55,874 nucleotides of DNA, from assembly GCA_022826205.1 (NCBI GenBank), contig JAJDVJ010000058.1:1-55874 (forward strand), written 5' to 3'. Made by a program: the position numbers and the translations under genes. Shown one piece after another: positions 17,940-27,126 of this stretch (the stretch's first letter is position 1; every line of letters begins with the position of its first letter). The notes beneath the pieces were generated by a model. That model saw nothing but the letters and a program-made list of their open reading frames with translations. It had not been told where the DNA came from and ran no database searches. This DNA comes from Silicimonas sp. (GTDB lineage Bacteria > Pseudomonadota > Alphaproteobacteria > Rhodobacterales > Rhodobacteraceae).

Positions 17940-19277
17940 CTAACCCATCAGTGCCGAGTCGAAGGGATAGGACGTCAGGTTTTCGTATCCCTCTTCCGTT
18001 ACCAGAACTTGGTCCTCCAGCTTGATCGAAAAGTCGCCGCCCGTTTCGCCGACCAGCGCTTCGACGCAAAGAACCATGCCTGCTTCCAGTTCGTAGTCAA
18101 ATGCACCTGGGACCATCTGGTCGGGATAGGCGACGAGGGGCCATTCGTCGCAAAGCCCGACTCCATGCATCATGCAGCCGTATTTCTGCTCCTGGTACTT
18201 CTCCGCAAGCCGGTGGCCGTTCCGACTAATGTCCTCGATCCGCGCACCGGCGCGAAGAAGCTCCATGTTCGTCATGATATGCTCATGCGCATGCCGCATC
18301 GCCTCGACCATGTCGGGTCTGGGAGCATGATCGCCGATCCACAGCGTGCGGCTGATGTCGGTGCAGATGCCGTAGCTGCCCACCAAGTCGGTGTCGAGAG
18401 CGACAATCTCGTTCATCCGGACCGTGCGTGGTCCGCATTCCTGGAACCACGGATTCGTTCGTGGGCCACTGGCCAGCAGCCGTGTCTCGATCCACTCGCC
18501 CCCGCGCCTGATGTTCTCAGCGTGCAGTACCGACCAGATGTCGTCCTCGCTGACATTGCCGCCAGGCACCTCGGTCCGCGCGAACTCCTCCATTGCACGA
18601 ACGGCGGTCTCGCAAGCATGGATGGAACAGCGCATGGCCTTGATTTCGTCCGGGCCCTTGACGGCGCGTGCCTTCTCGGTGACCTCCTCACCCTCCATCA
18701 CCTCGAAGCCTAATGCCTCCAGCGCCTTCAAGGCATGCAGCATCGCCTTGTCGACCGCGAGGCGCATGTTTCCGCCACCATGCTCCTTGATCAGATCACG
18801 AACCTGTTCGGCAAAGACGACGGCCGCGTCGCTCGCCCTGTCTCCCCTGTCGAAATAGAAGAGGTCCGCACCGGAACGGACCTCGCGAACATGCGGATTG
18901 AACGAGGAGAGAAACGGACTGTTCTTGTATTCCCAGAGAACCATGTACCCATCTGCGCACAGCAGCACGGCTCGAAAGGGGTTATGAGTGTTCCAAAGCT
19001 GCATGTTGGTGGAATCGGTGGCATAGCGAATGTTCAGGGGATCGAAGACCAGCAAGCCGCCATAGTCGCGCGCAACCACATGCTCGGTCAGCCGCTGCCA
19101 TCTGAAGCGCCGCATCTCCAGCAGATCGGGCAAGGCAAGCCCAACCGCCGCCCATTCTTCGAAAGCAAGCCGCGTCGGACCGATCTCGATCCGGTCGCCG
19201 TCATTCGGCGTGTTATCCCCGAGAAGCGTGCCGCGAGTCGGATCAATCTTTCGTGCATCGCGATGATAGTCGTCCAT
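17940..19277 (-). CDS. dddP: DMSP lyase DddP
   Basis: The 445-residue protein belongs to the M24 metallopeptidase fold, but its sequence follows the DMSP lyase DddP, which cleaves dimethylsulfoniopropionate to dimethyl sulfide and acrylate. The N-terminus (ARKIDPTRGTLLGDNTPNDG) and segments such as FDPLNIRYATDSTNMQLWNT are characteristic. All six metal ligands known from characterised DddP fall at the same numbers here: Asp295, Asp297, Asp307, His371, Glu406 and Glu421. The ATG at 19277 gives the family length; its ribosome binding site is weak. No other DMSP gene is adjacent. A 30-bp gap separates its stop from a transposase remnant. Confidence 0.95.
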   Translation of the reverse strand: MDDYHRDARKIDPTRGTLLGDNTPNDGDRIEIGPTRLAFEEWAAVGLALPDLLEMRRFRWQRLTEHVVARDYGGLLVFDPLNIRYATDSTNMQLWNTHNPFRAVLLCADGYMVLWEYKNSPFLSSFNPHVREVRSGADLFYFDRGDRASDAAVVFAEQVRDLIKEHGGGNMRLAVDKAMLHALKALEALGFEVMEGEEVTEKARAVKGPDEIKAMRCSIHACETAVRAMEEFARTEVPGGNVSEDDIWSVLHAENIRRGGEWIETRLLASGPRTNPWFQECGPRTVRMNEIVALDTDLVGSYGICTDISRTLWIGDHAPRPDMVEAMRHAHEHIMTNMELLRAGARIEDISRNGHRLAEKYQEQKYGCMMHGVGLCDEWPLVAYPDQMVPGAFDYELEAGMVLCVEALVGETGGDFSIKLEDQVLVTEEGYENLTSYPFDSALMG

Positions 19278-19682
19278 GGCGCAACATTCAGTCTGGCGCC
19301 GTTTGCATGCTCGTGCGAATGCGACATTTCAGGACTTCGGCTGCGACATCCCCGGCTTGGCTGTGGACGGGAATCGATTTCCGACCTGTATTCCTTCAGG
19401 TCTCCGAAACGGAGGACCTGCGGAATGTCACATTTGGGACGGCGCACAACTCGATCGATCCCTGTTCCGGTCCGCCGCATGCGTGGCCAATCTTCCAACG
19501 GTGGCTTACTCGGGCGAATCCTGCACCCGACAGTGTGGTCGGTCTTTCTTCAGAAAGCGGGCCTGAAGCGATCAATTCGTGATCAGCACAATGTCAGTTC
19601 TCGCGGTCCGGTCGCTCAAGGCAAGGAGCCTGCCAACGCACTTCGGACATGGAGCGCGCTTCAATTCTTGACTGACGGCACC
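19278..19682. other. Intergenic region upstream of dddP
   Basis: About 400 bases between the GST gene and dddP, both on the minus strand. It must contain the dddP promoter if dddP is not read through from the GST gene. I see no clear operator, terminator or gene. Confidence 0.4.
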
Positions 19683-20552
19683 TCACGGCCCCCGGAAGAG
19701 ATCCATGAATGCCGACCAAGCCTCCGGATCAGCGACGGTCTTGTCGCGGCAAAACGCATTGCAGAAACCGAAGGTCCGGCCTTCCAGCTCAAGAAAATGA
19801 GTGACCTGTCTGCCAGAGTACGGGCACCTCTCGTTCTCGGAGGGACCAGAATCCGCCGCCGTTGCAGGCAAGGGTACCGGCCCGGGCCAAGCGCACTGCG
19901 CATAGTCTCGCGCGAATCGAGGCAGGTCGGGACCGTCCACGAGCCCCATTGCTCGCCAACGACGGAAGGCAGGGTCCGACAGATGGGCTTCGACATACGA
20001 TCTTGAGTCGGACCGAACCGGAAGACCATAGCCAGCGATGCGTGCAGCAACCGGAGCGAAGAAGGCATCTGCTGCGGAATAGCCTCCACAGAGCCACGGA
20101 CCGCGAAAGGCATCAAGCGCATGAGCCCAAATCGTATCAATTCGGGCAAGGTCGGTCAGGACATCTTCGGAAGGCGCATAGCCTTTGTAGGCGCAGCGCA
20201 GGTTCATCGGGCAGCCTTCGCGCAGCGCTGCGAAGCCTGAATGCATCTCGGCGGCGAGACTGCGTGCCGTTGCACGGGCTCGGGAAGAGTCGGACCACAA
20301 CCCTGCATCAGAATGCCGAGTTGCCAACTCCTCCGCGATGGCAAGCGAATCGCAGATGACTGAACCATCTTCTGAAATGAGCGTCGGGACAGAACGTGCG
20401 GGAGGGTGGTCGGCAAGCTGTTCGGCGACTGTACCTTCGCCGAGGCCAACAAAGCGAACATCGGCAGGAATGCCGAAGCGCTCAAAAAGCAACCATGCGC
20501 GAAGGGACCAGCTGGAATATGCACGATCACCAAGTATGAGCGTGTACGTCAT
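19683..20552 (-). CDS. Glutathione S-transferase with a YHS-like C-terminal tail
   Basis: The 289-residue protein starts as a thioredoxin-fold GST (TYTLILGDRAYSSWSLRAWLLFERF, with SVPTLI and the glutathione-binding DSLAI motif), followed by the helical GST C-domain to about residue 225. The last 47 residues are an added module with Cys243 in CPYSG and Cys264/Cys268 in FGFCNAFCRDK, followed by VADPEAW, which resembles the metal-binding YHS/TRASH fold. GST activity on an unknown electrophile is expected; the tail may bind metal or sense thiol state (inference). AGAGGCG precedes the ATG at 20552. Confidence 0.88.
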   Translation of the reverse strand: MTYTLILGDRAYSSWSLRAWLLFERFGIPADVRFVGLGEGTVAEQLADHPPARSVPTLISEDGSVICDSLAIAEELATRHSDAGLWSDSSRARATARSLAAEMHSGFAALREGCPMNLRCAYKGYAPSEDVLTDLARIDTIWAHALDAFRGPWLCGGYSAADAFFAPVAARIAGYGLPVRSDSRSYVEAHLSDPAFRRWRAMGLVDGPDLPRFARDYAQCAWPGPVPLPATAADSGPSENERCPYSGRQVTHFLELEGRTFGFCNAFCRDKTVADPEAWSAFMDLFRGP

Positions 20553-20906
20553 GCCAGCGCCTCTTCCAAAAGCTGCGGTTTGGACGTCCTTCGGGTGTGC
20601 TTCCGGGTTCTGGATGCGACACCTTGAATCGTCGGCCGGTTCAGGACGGCCACCAAGGCTCCGATGCGACATCTTTGCATTGCAAGGCAAACCGAATTGT
20701 CACGAGGGATCCCTGACGGCCTGTTTCCGGGCCCTATCACTTCCCGACCGAAGGGTCCAACTGGACACCTGGCCCGTGCTGCAGACACAGCCGGATCCAT
20801 TATGAAGGGGCGCCCGCTATTCGACCACGCAAGACCGGTTCAAGCTGCCGCTGCGAGGTCTGCTTCGAAGCGACCATGACAGATCCGAGATGAACGTCAG
20901 AAGACA
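20553..20906. other. Intergenic region between GST and TauE/SafE genes
   Basis: About 350 bases without a recognisable gene, repeat or RNA. Open frames here lack family features and start signals. Confidence 0.4.
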
Positions 20907-21677
20907 TTACCCCAAAATCGCCCTTCGTACGAGATTCAGTCCGGCCAACACGAGCACGACCAGAACGAGTGTCCGGAACCTTCCCTGATCCAGCCGATCC
21001 TGTATTGCAACGCCAATGGCCGCCCCTGCCAATGCCGGAATGACAAGGACAATTGACAGGTTCAGGCCCACACCGGACAGCACGCCGGATTGCAGATGGG
21101 CCAGCGTCAGCATCACTGCACCGGAGCCATAGACGGCGCCTTGGATGCGGACATGCTCCGTCCTAGGCACACCCAGGGCGGTCAGATACAGCGCCGTCGG
21201 CGGCCCCCAGGTGCCGGTCAGGCCGCCAAGAATGCCGGCCAAGGCTCCGGTGCCGATTTCGGTGGATCGCTGATGCTGCACCGACACCTTCGGTCGCCAG
21301 CCCGCCAGCTGCAGCGACGCAAAGAACGTGATCGTCGCTCCGAGGATCAAGAACAGCAGCCCTGCCGGAATGCTCAGGACGATCTGGCTGCCAAGGACCA
21401 GGAACGCCAGCATCGTTGCAAGATAGCGCCAGTGCGTCCGTGCGGACTGCAACGCGGCCCGGGCGCCTTGCCGAAACGCCTGAAAGAAATTTGTGACCAG
21501 GGCCGGTAGGATCATGCCCGCCAGCGCCAGTTCCGGAGACAGAAAGGACCCAAGCCCGGAGACCAGGATCATCGGCAAGGAGAATCCAGTCATGCCCTTC
21601 ACGACACCCGCCAGAAGGGCAAGGGCCAGCGCCGCACCCAACGCAACGGTTCCCATCGCTGCCAGTTCCGCAATCAT
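20907..21677 (-). CDS. TauE/SafE-family membrane permease
   Basis: The 256-residue protein has eight or so hydrophobic segments with the TauE/SafE (DUF81) repeat signatures GMTGFSLPMILVSGL near the N-terminus and the second-repeat LAGILGGLTGTWGPPTALYL. Members export sulfite, sulfoacetate or other small organic anions; the substrate here is unknown. ATG 21677 has a GAGACGG box upstream and is preferred to ATG 21731, which has none and would add 18 polar residues. The gene is divergent from mcd, with about 170 bases between the starts. Confidence 0.87.
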   Translation of the reverse strand: MIAELAAMGTVALGAALALALLAGVVKGMTGFSLPMILVSGLGSFLSPELALAGMILPALVTNFFQAFRQGARAALQSARTHWRYLATMLAFLVLGSQIVLSIPAGLLFLILGATITFFASLQLAGWRPKVSVQHQRSTEIGTGALAGILGGLTGTWGPPTALYLTALGVPRTEHVRIQGAVYGSGAVMLTLAHLQSGVLSGVGLNLSIVLVIPALAGAAIGVAIQDRLDQGRFRTLVLVVLVLAGLNLVRRAILG

Positions 21678-21845
21678 CGCCGTCTCGTATCGGCTCGCCC
21701 ATTCGCAAGAAAGCGAAATCGCATACGACATTATTATTCAAAATGTCGCATTCTCTTGAAATCTTCTTGCGCTGCACCTGCAAGAGCCCTAGCGTTCGCA
21801 CGCGCAGAAACTCGGGACGCGAAAGTCCGCAAATCCGGCAGGAAA
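21678..21845. promoter_or_regulatory. Divergent promoter region of the TauE/SafE permease and mcd
   Basis: About 170 bases between divergent starts. It contains an AT-rich stretch (around 21729-21770) that probably holds the promoters. No convincing operator repeat is seen. Confidence 0.35.
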
Positions 21846-23504
21846 ATGACCGAACCGATTGTCCTCACTGGCCTCCTGAAACTGACCAAGTCTGCCACGA
21901 AATCGATCGATGCGCTTCTGGCACGGGGGATCGAACGCGTGCGGGATCTCGTGAGCGAGAACGGCATGGTCAATCCGGACTTGCTGGACCGAGAACAGAC
22001 AGCCGCGCATGGGCTTGCTTGGTTTGCAACCTGCGCGGAAGCCACGCGGCAAATGCAGGAATGGGCCGAGCGGCTCGAAGGCAAGGGGCGGTTCGGCAAG
22101 GTCGAGCAACTGACCCACCAGATCGCCTTCGGGGAGTACCTTTCCCAGATCATTGGCGGAATTCCGATGAGCCAGCACGAAATCGTGCGGCCCTGGGATC
22201 TTGGCCTCTCGTCCGAAGACCTGCAGGATGCGCTCTCACCCGAAGTGCTCGCGCTGACCCGGAATGGAAACTCCCAAGCCGCACGCATGCGACTTGTGGA
22301 GATGATTCGGACCATCAATGGAGACATCGTCTACGGCGCCACGGGACTTGATGACGAACTCGAAATGATCCGCGAGCAATTTCGCCGCTTTGCCCGGGAC
22401 CGAATCGAACCGTTCGCCCATGACTGGCATCTAAACGACGAGCTCATCCCGATGGACGTCATCGAGGAACTCGCGGAAATGGGCGTCTTCGGATTGACGA
22501 TTCCCGAGGAATACGGCGGGGTCGGCCTCTCCCGCACGGCCATGGTCGTGGTCTCGGAAGAACTGTCACGGGGTTACATCGGCGCCGGTTCGTTAGGCAC
22601 GCGTTCGGAAATCGCTGCCGAACTCATCCTCACCGGAGGCACCGAGGCGCAGAAAGCACGGTGGCTGCCTGGGCTTGCGTCGGGAGAGATCCTGCCGACT
22701 GCGGTCTTTACCGAACCAGACACGGGATCCGACCTTGGATCCCTCAGGACAAGGGCGGAGCGTGACGGGCCGGGCTGGGCGATTACCGGCAACAAGACCT
22801 GGATCACCCACGCGGCGCGCAGCAACCTGATGGCCGTGCTCGCGCGCACGGATCCCGAATCGTCGGACTATCGCGGCCTGTCGATGTTCCTGGCGGCAAA
22901 GACTCCGGGCACCGACGAGGGGCCCTTTGTGGACGACGGTCTTTCGGGCGGAGAGATCAAGGTCCTCGGCTACCGTGGCATGAAGGAATACACGGTCAAT
23001 TTCGACGGCTTTCGGATCAACGACGAGAACCTCCTTGGCGGAGCGGAAGGTCAAGGTTTCAAACAGTTGATGCGAACGTTCGAAAGCGCGCGCATCCAGA
23101 CGGCGGCGAGGGCGGTCGGTGTCGCGCAGTCAGCTCTCGACGCAGGCCTTCAATATGCTGAGGATCGAAAGCAGTTCGGCCGACCCCTGATAGCGTTTCC
23201 GCGCGTCGCCTCGAAGCTCGCCATCATGACCGTCGAAATCACGATAGCACGGCAACTTGCATATCATGCCGCGCGGCAGAAGGACGCGGACAGGCGGTGC
23301 GACCTCGAGGCCGGCATGGCCAAGCTTCTGGGTGCGCGTGTTGCGTGGGCTGCGGCGGACAACGCACTGCAGATTCACGGCGGCAACGGATTTGCGCTTG
23401 AATACGGAATCAGCCGGATTCTCTGTGATTCACGGATCCTGAACATCTTCGAGGGTGCTGCCGAAATACAGGCGCAGGTCATCGCACGGCGGTTGCTAAG
23501 CTGA
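21846..23504 (+). CDS. mcd: (2S)-methylsuccinyl-CoA dehydrogenase
   Basis: This 552-residue FAD enzyme oxidises (2S)-methylsuccinyl-CoA to mesaconyl-CoA in the ethylmalonyl-CoA pathway, used to assimilate acetyl-CoA. The C-terminal 390 residues are an acyl-CoA dehydrogenase (FGLTIPEEYGGVGLS, TEPDTGSDLGSL, GNKTWITHA, DRKQFGRPL, and the catalytic-base region NIFEGAAEIQ). The roughly 150-residue N-terminal extension with HGLAWFATCAEATRQMQEWA and GGIPMSQHEIVR separates it from ordinary acyl-CoA dehydrogenases and from the DMSP enzyme DmdC. ATG 21846 has AGGAAA directly upstream. Other pathway genes (ccr, ecm) are not in the window. Confidence 0.9.
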   Translation: MTEPIVLTGLLKLTKSATKSIDALLARGIERVRDLVSENGMVNPDLLDREQTAAHGLAWFATCAEATRQMQEWAERLEGKGRFGKVEQLTHQIAFGEYLSQIIGGIPMSQHEIVRPWDLGLSSEDLQDALSPEVLALTRNGNSQAARMRLVEMIRTINGDIVYGATGLDDELEMIREQFRRFARDRIEPFAHDWHLNDELIPMDVIEELAEMGVFGLTIPEEYGGVGLSRTAMVVVSEELSRGYIGAGSLGTRSEIAAELILTGGTEAQKARWLPGLASGEILPTAVFTEPDTGSDLGSLRTRAERDGPGWAITGNKTWITHAARSNLMAVLARTDPESSDYRGLSMFLAAKTPGTDEGPFVDDGLSGGEIKVLGYRGMKEYTVNFDGFRINDENLLGGAEGQGFKQLMRTFESARIQTAARAVGVAQSALDAGLQYAEDRKQFGRPLIAFPRVASKLAIMTVEITIARQLAYHAARQKDADRRCDLEAGMAKLLGARVAWAAADNALQIHGGNGFALEYGISRILCDSRILNIFEGAAEIQAQVIARRLLS

Positions 23505-23534
23505 AAGCTGCCGCCAAAGTCTGGCTCTGCGCAC

Positions 23535-23556
23535 ATATTTGCTGCGCAGCAAATAT
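23535..23556. repeat. Perfect 22-bp palindrome between convergent genes
   Basis: The half-site ATATTTGCTGC is followed directly by its exact reverse complement. It lies 30 bases after the mcd stop and 44 bases before the stop of the convergent MORN-type gene. It could form a bidirectional RNA hairpin or bind a dimeric protein. No T-run follows on either strand. Confidence 0.6.
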
Positions 23557-23599
23557 CGCCGAATTCCAAATTCTCACACCCAGACCCGTTGTGCATTCT

Positions 23600-24064
23600 C
23601 TAGGGTTTGGTAAGCCCACATGCATTGGGGGACACCACTCCGCACAGGCCATCCGCTTCATTTACCCGTCCGGTGCCCACCGACCTGCCGTGACACCAGC
23701 GATCTCGGACGACGATCCTGCCCGCGGGGTCGCGAAGCACCCACTCGCCATGCAGGAGACCTGCGACGTAGCAGCCCTCCTCGACCGAGCCGTCGGAATG
23801 CGTGATCCGCCACAGGCCGTGCCTCAACCCGTTGACATAGGCGCCACTGGCAATCGGGCGTGTGCCATCCGCTATCCCAAGGCCTGTTTCGCCACTGTTG
23901 GAGACCAGCGTCGTGGCAGTCTGCGCCCAGGCCGCACTGGCATCCAGCAGCAGGGCGAGGGCCAAAATGCCCGCCGCCACGCGACAGGGGCGCCGCGGCG
24001 GTTTGGCACGAAGTGCGTCACTTGGCGGACTCGGCACAGTCAAGCCATCTCCTCGCTCAGCCAT
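23600..24064 (-). CDS. Secreted MORN-repeat-like protein
   Basis: The 154-residue protein has an N-terminal signal sequence with a basic stretch and hydrophobic core (RVAAGILALALLLDASAAWAQ), cleaved probably after AWA. The mature part has two or three MORN-like repeats, for example YVNGLRHGLWRITHSDGS and YVAGLLHGEWVLRDPAGR, and four cysteines. Such repeats form beta-hairpins used in binding; function unknown. ATG 24064 has GAGGTGG upstream. It is convergent with mcd. Confidence 0.75.
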   Translation of the reverse strand: MAERGDGLTVPSPPSDALRAKPPRRPCRVAAGILALALLLDASAAWAQTATTLVSNSGETGLGIADGTRPIASGAYVNGLRHGLWRITHSDGSVEEGCYVAGLLHGEWVLRDPAGRIVVRDRWCHGRSVGTGRVNEADGLCGVVSPNACGLTKP

Positions 24065-24682
24065 CTGCCACCTCATTCAATACAATTGTCCAATCCGACG
24101 TCGACCGACCGCTCGCGCGCCATGGCCTCGCCGAGCCAAGTCCGCCCGTATCTGTTCGTGACCGCAAGCGTTCCTTCGTAAAATGTGCGTGTGAATTTTG
24201 GTTCAAGTAACGAGATCACGATAAACGTCACATAGAACCGGCCCCCGCCGACCGCCGAGCCACCGCCGATACTGCACCGCAAGAGTCAGGTTCGCGCCGA
24301 CCCCGGGTTGTCGGAACCTACAGGTGTCTTCCGCACTCACGGCTTACACAAAAGTCTTGGACCGAATCAGGGATTCGGTGGGATTGAACATGCCTTGGCG
24401 ACGCAGCTGCCGCGCGGCGCCAGTCCTGACCAGCCGCGACAGGCCGGCCAGCACCTTGACGGCGCCAAATACGAGGATTTGCGGTGCCACGAAAGCGTCG
24501 TCCCCGCGGCAAGCGACGACCGGTTCGCCCGCATCCTTCCGTCCTGCACGCATTTTGCCGTGAAACGCCCGTGCGATGCTTGCGCACTGAATTGCAATAC
24601 CTATAAGGTTCGCGCCGTTCCATCCGCCCGCCGGCGGTACGGCGGACCGCGAATCCCGTGATTCGAACGAGAGAGGCCCGAA
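24065..24682. other. 620-bp intergenic region upstream of the hybrid kinase
   Basis: No confident gene. A minus-strand frame ending at 24344 could encode about 69 residues (start near 24551, sequence ending NPTESLIRSKTFV) but has no good ribosome binding site. A perfect stem-loop, ACCGAATC-AGG-GATTCGGT, lies at 24361-24379. The right part should contain the promoter of the kinase gene. Confidence 0.4.
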
Positions 24683-27010
24683 TTGGCGAAATCCGATGAC
24701 CTGAAACGGGAAAACGATGCGCTGCGCAAGCGCATCGCCATGTTGAATGCGGCAATTCTCCGGATCAATGCAAGCCTCGACCTCGACACCGTGCTCGAAG
24801 AGGTGGTCGAGAGCGCCCGGGCACTCACTGGCGCCCGCTGGGGCGTCATCGCCACCGTCGACGAGGCAGGCGCGCCGCTCGACTTCGTGTTCTCGGGCTT
24901 CACCGCCGAGGAACGTCTGGACCTCCTCACCTGGCCCGAAAGCGTGCGCTTGTTCGAGCACTTCCGCGAATTGCCGGGGCCGCTGCGGGTCGACAACCTT
25001 TCGGGCTACGTCCGTGCACTCGGAATCGAACCCGCCCCGGCCTTCTCCCACACCTTTCAAGGCACGCCGATGCGCCACCGCGACGCCTACGTCGGAAGCT
25101 TCTTCCTCGCCGACAAGGCGAATGGGGAGGCGTTCACTGGCGAGGACGAAGAGGTCCTGACGCTGTTCGCCTCCCAGGCCGCGTCCGCGATCGCCAACGC
25201 GCGCACTCACCGCGACGAGCGCCGTGCCCGGGCGGATCTAGAGGCGCTGGTCGAGACCTCGCCTATCGCGGTTGTGGTGTTCGATGCGGAGAGCGCCCTT
25301 CCGGTGTCGATCAATCGTGAAGCGCGCCGCATCGCGGACAGCCTGCGCATGCCAGGCCAGCCGCACGAGCATCTCCTGGAGTTGATGTCGTTTCGCCGCA
25401 CCGACGGCAGCGAGGTTTCCTTGCGCGAATTCCCGGTCGCGGAGCTGCTCATGAGCGGCGAGACGATGCGTGCCGAGGAAGTCACCCTCTCGGTGCCGGA
25501 CGGGCGCAGCGTCCGGGCCCTGATCAACGCCACGCCTATTCGCGCCGACGGCGGCGGCGTCAGCTCGGTGGTGGTCACCGTCCAGGATCTCGCGCCGCTC
25601 GACGAGATCGAGCGCCTGCGCACCGAGTTCCTCGGCCTGGTAGGCCATGAACTGAGGGAGCCATTGGCCGCCATCAGGGGCTCGGCAGTGACGCTCCTGG
25701 AGGACGCGGCGGCGCTCGATCCCGCCGAAATGCGCGAGTTCCACCGCATCATCGTCGAGCAGTCCGGTCACATGCGGGGCCTGATCGGCGACCTGCTCGA
25801 CGCCGGCCGCATCGACACGGGCACCCTCTCGGTCTCACCTGAGCCTTCGGAGGTGGCCGATCTGGTGGAGCGTGCGCGGGACACCTTCATCGGCGGTGGC
25901 GGGCGACATGGCATTGTCGTCGACCTGCCTGTCGGCCTCGCGCGGGCGATGGCTGACCGCCGCCGTATCGTGCAGGTGCTCAACAACCTCTTCGCCAACG
26001 CTGCCCGGCACGCTCCGGAATCGTCCCCGATTCGCGTCTCGGCGGCGCGGGAAAATTCCCATGTCGCGGTCGCCGTCGCGGACGAGGGCCGGGGGTTGGA
26101 ACCGGAACTTCTGGCGCGGTTCTTCGACAAGCACGCCAAGGACGGGACGAAGGCCGGCCATGGACTGGGACTCGCCATCTGCAAGGGGCTGGTGGAGGCC
26201 CATGGCGGTCGCATCAGGGCAGAGAGCGACGGTCCCGGACGCGGCACCACCGTCACATTCACTCTGCCCGTGGCAGGGCAACCTGACGCCGGGGCGAGAA
26301 CGGAACTGCTCCCGAAACTGCAATCGACCGAACGGACGCGGATCCTGGCGGTCGACGACGATCCGCACATGCTCCGCTCCGTGCGCGACACGCTGTCCGC
26401 CGCCGGTTACGCCCCGCTGGTGACTGGCGAGCCGGGGCAGATCGCCCGCATCATCCGCAACGAGAAGCCGCAGCTGGTGCTGCTCGACCTCATCCTGCCG
26501 GGACAAGACGGCATCGAACTCATGCAGCAAGTCCCCGAACTCTCCGACCTGCCGGTGATATTCATCTCTGGCTACGGTCGCGACGAAACCGTCGCCGCCG
26601 CACTCGAAGCCGGCGCAGCCGACTACATCGTCAAGCCCTTCTCGCCGACTGAACTGGTTGCAAGGGTCCGCGCCGCGCTCCGCCGCCACGAGGCGCCCGA
26701 GCCCTTCACGCTCGGTACGCTCTCAATCGACTTTGACCGGCGCCGCGTAACCGTCGGCGGCGCGGCGGTCGCCCTCACTGCAACCGAGCACGAGCTCCTG
26801 TGCGTCCTGGCGCTCGATGCGGGACGGGTGGTGACTTACGACACGCTGCTGCGCCGGGTCTGGAACGGACGCGACAGCGCTGATGCCAACCTGGTGCGCA
26901 TCTTCGTGCGCACGCTCCGTCGCAAGCTTGGCGACGACGCAGCCAACCCCACGTGGATCTTCAACGAGCGCGGAGTCGGCTACCGCATGGCCGAACCGGG
27001 GCGGGAGTGA
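24683..27010 (+). CDS. One-protein two-component system: GAF-PAS-histidine kinase-receiver-winged helix
   Basis: The 775-residue soluble protein joins all parts of a two-component pathway. After a short coiled coil (1-20) come a GAF domain (about 25-175), a PAS-like domain (about 190-305), a HisKA domain with phospho-acceptor His322 in VGHELREPLAAIRG, and a HATPase domain (NNLFANAARHA, DEGRGLEP, GHGLGLAIC). Then comes a receiver with ILAVDDDP, Asp602 in LLDLILPGQDG and the Lys in IVKPFSP, followed by an OmpR-type winged helix (LTATEHELLCVLALDAG to ERGVGYRM). There is no membrane segment, so it senses a cytoplasmic signal and binds DNA itself. The start is a TTG at 24683 after GAGAGG. GC content appears higher than in the flanks. 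Ligand and targets are unknown. Confidence 0.9.
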   Translation: MAKSDDLKRENDALRKRIAMLNAAILRINASLDLDTVLEEVVESARALTGARWGVIATVDEAGAPLDFVFSGFTAEERLDLLTWPESVRLFEHFRELPGPLRVDNLSGYVRALGIEPAPAFSHTFQGTPMRHRDAYVGSFFLADKANGEAFTGEDEEVLTLFASQAASAIANARTHRDERRARADLEALVETSPIAVVVFDAESALPVSINREARRIADSLRMPGQPHEHLLELMSFRRTDGSEVSLREFPVAELLMSGETMRAEEVTLSVPDGRSVRALINATPIRADGGGVSSVVVTVQDLAPLDEIERLRTEFLGLVGHELREPLAAIRGSAVTLLEDAAALDPAEMREFHRIIVEQSGHMRGLIGDLLDAGRIDTGTLSVSPEPSEVADLVERARDTFIGGGGRHGIVVDLPVGLARAMADRRRIVQVLNNLFANAARHAPESSPIRVSAARENSHVAVAVADEGRGLEPELLARFFDKHAKDGTKAGHGLGLAICKGLVEAHGGRIRAESDGPGRGTTVTFTLPVAGQPDAGARTELLPKLQSTERTRILAVDDDPHMLRSVRDTLSAAGYAPLVTGEPGQIARIIRNEKPQLVLLDLILPGQDGIELMQQVPELSDLPVIFISGYGRDETVAAALEAGAADYIVKPFSPTELVARVRAALRRHEAPEPFTLGTLSIDFDRRRVTVGGAAVALTATEHELLCVLALDAGRVVTYDTLLRRVWNGRDSADANLVRIFVRTLRRKLGDDAANPTWIFNERGVGYRMAEPGRE

Positions 27011-27126
27011 GTGTCAAAGCTGGCACCGAGCCGTTGATTCGCACGGATTCATGCGCGCGCCGCGAACGAAGGAAGTGAGAAATTCCTGCATGCCTTGCTG
27101 GCTCCAATCCCGCTCCGTTCGGACAG

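Noticed and set aside
17940-19277. Annotation as a creatinase or Xaa-Pro peptidase
   Set aside because: The fold is shared, but the sequence and all metal-site numbers match DddP.
18735-20006. Plus-strand open frame of 423 codons opposite dddP
   Set aside because: It crosses the start of dddP and the intergenic region, and has no recognisable domain; a shadow of the real gene.
21846-23504. Identification as the DMSP demethylation enzyme DmdC
   Set aside because: The N-terminal 150-residue extension with HGLAWFATC and GGIPMSQ is typical of methylsuccinyl-CoA dehydrogenase, not of DmdC.
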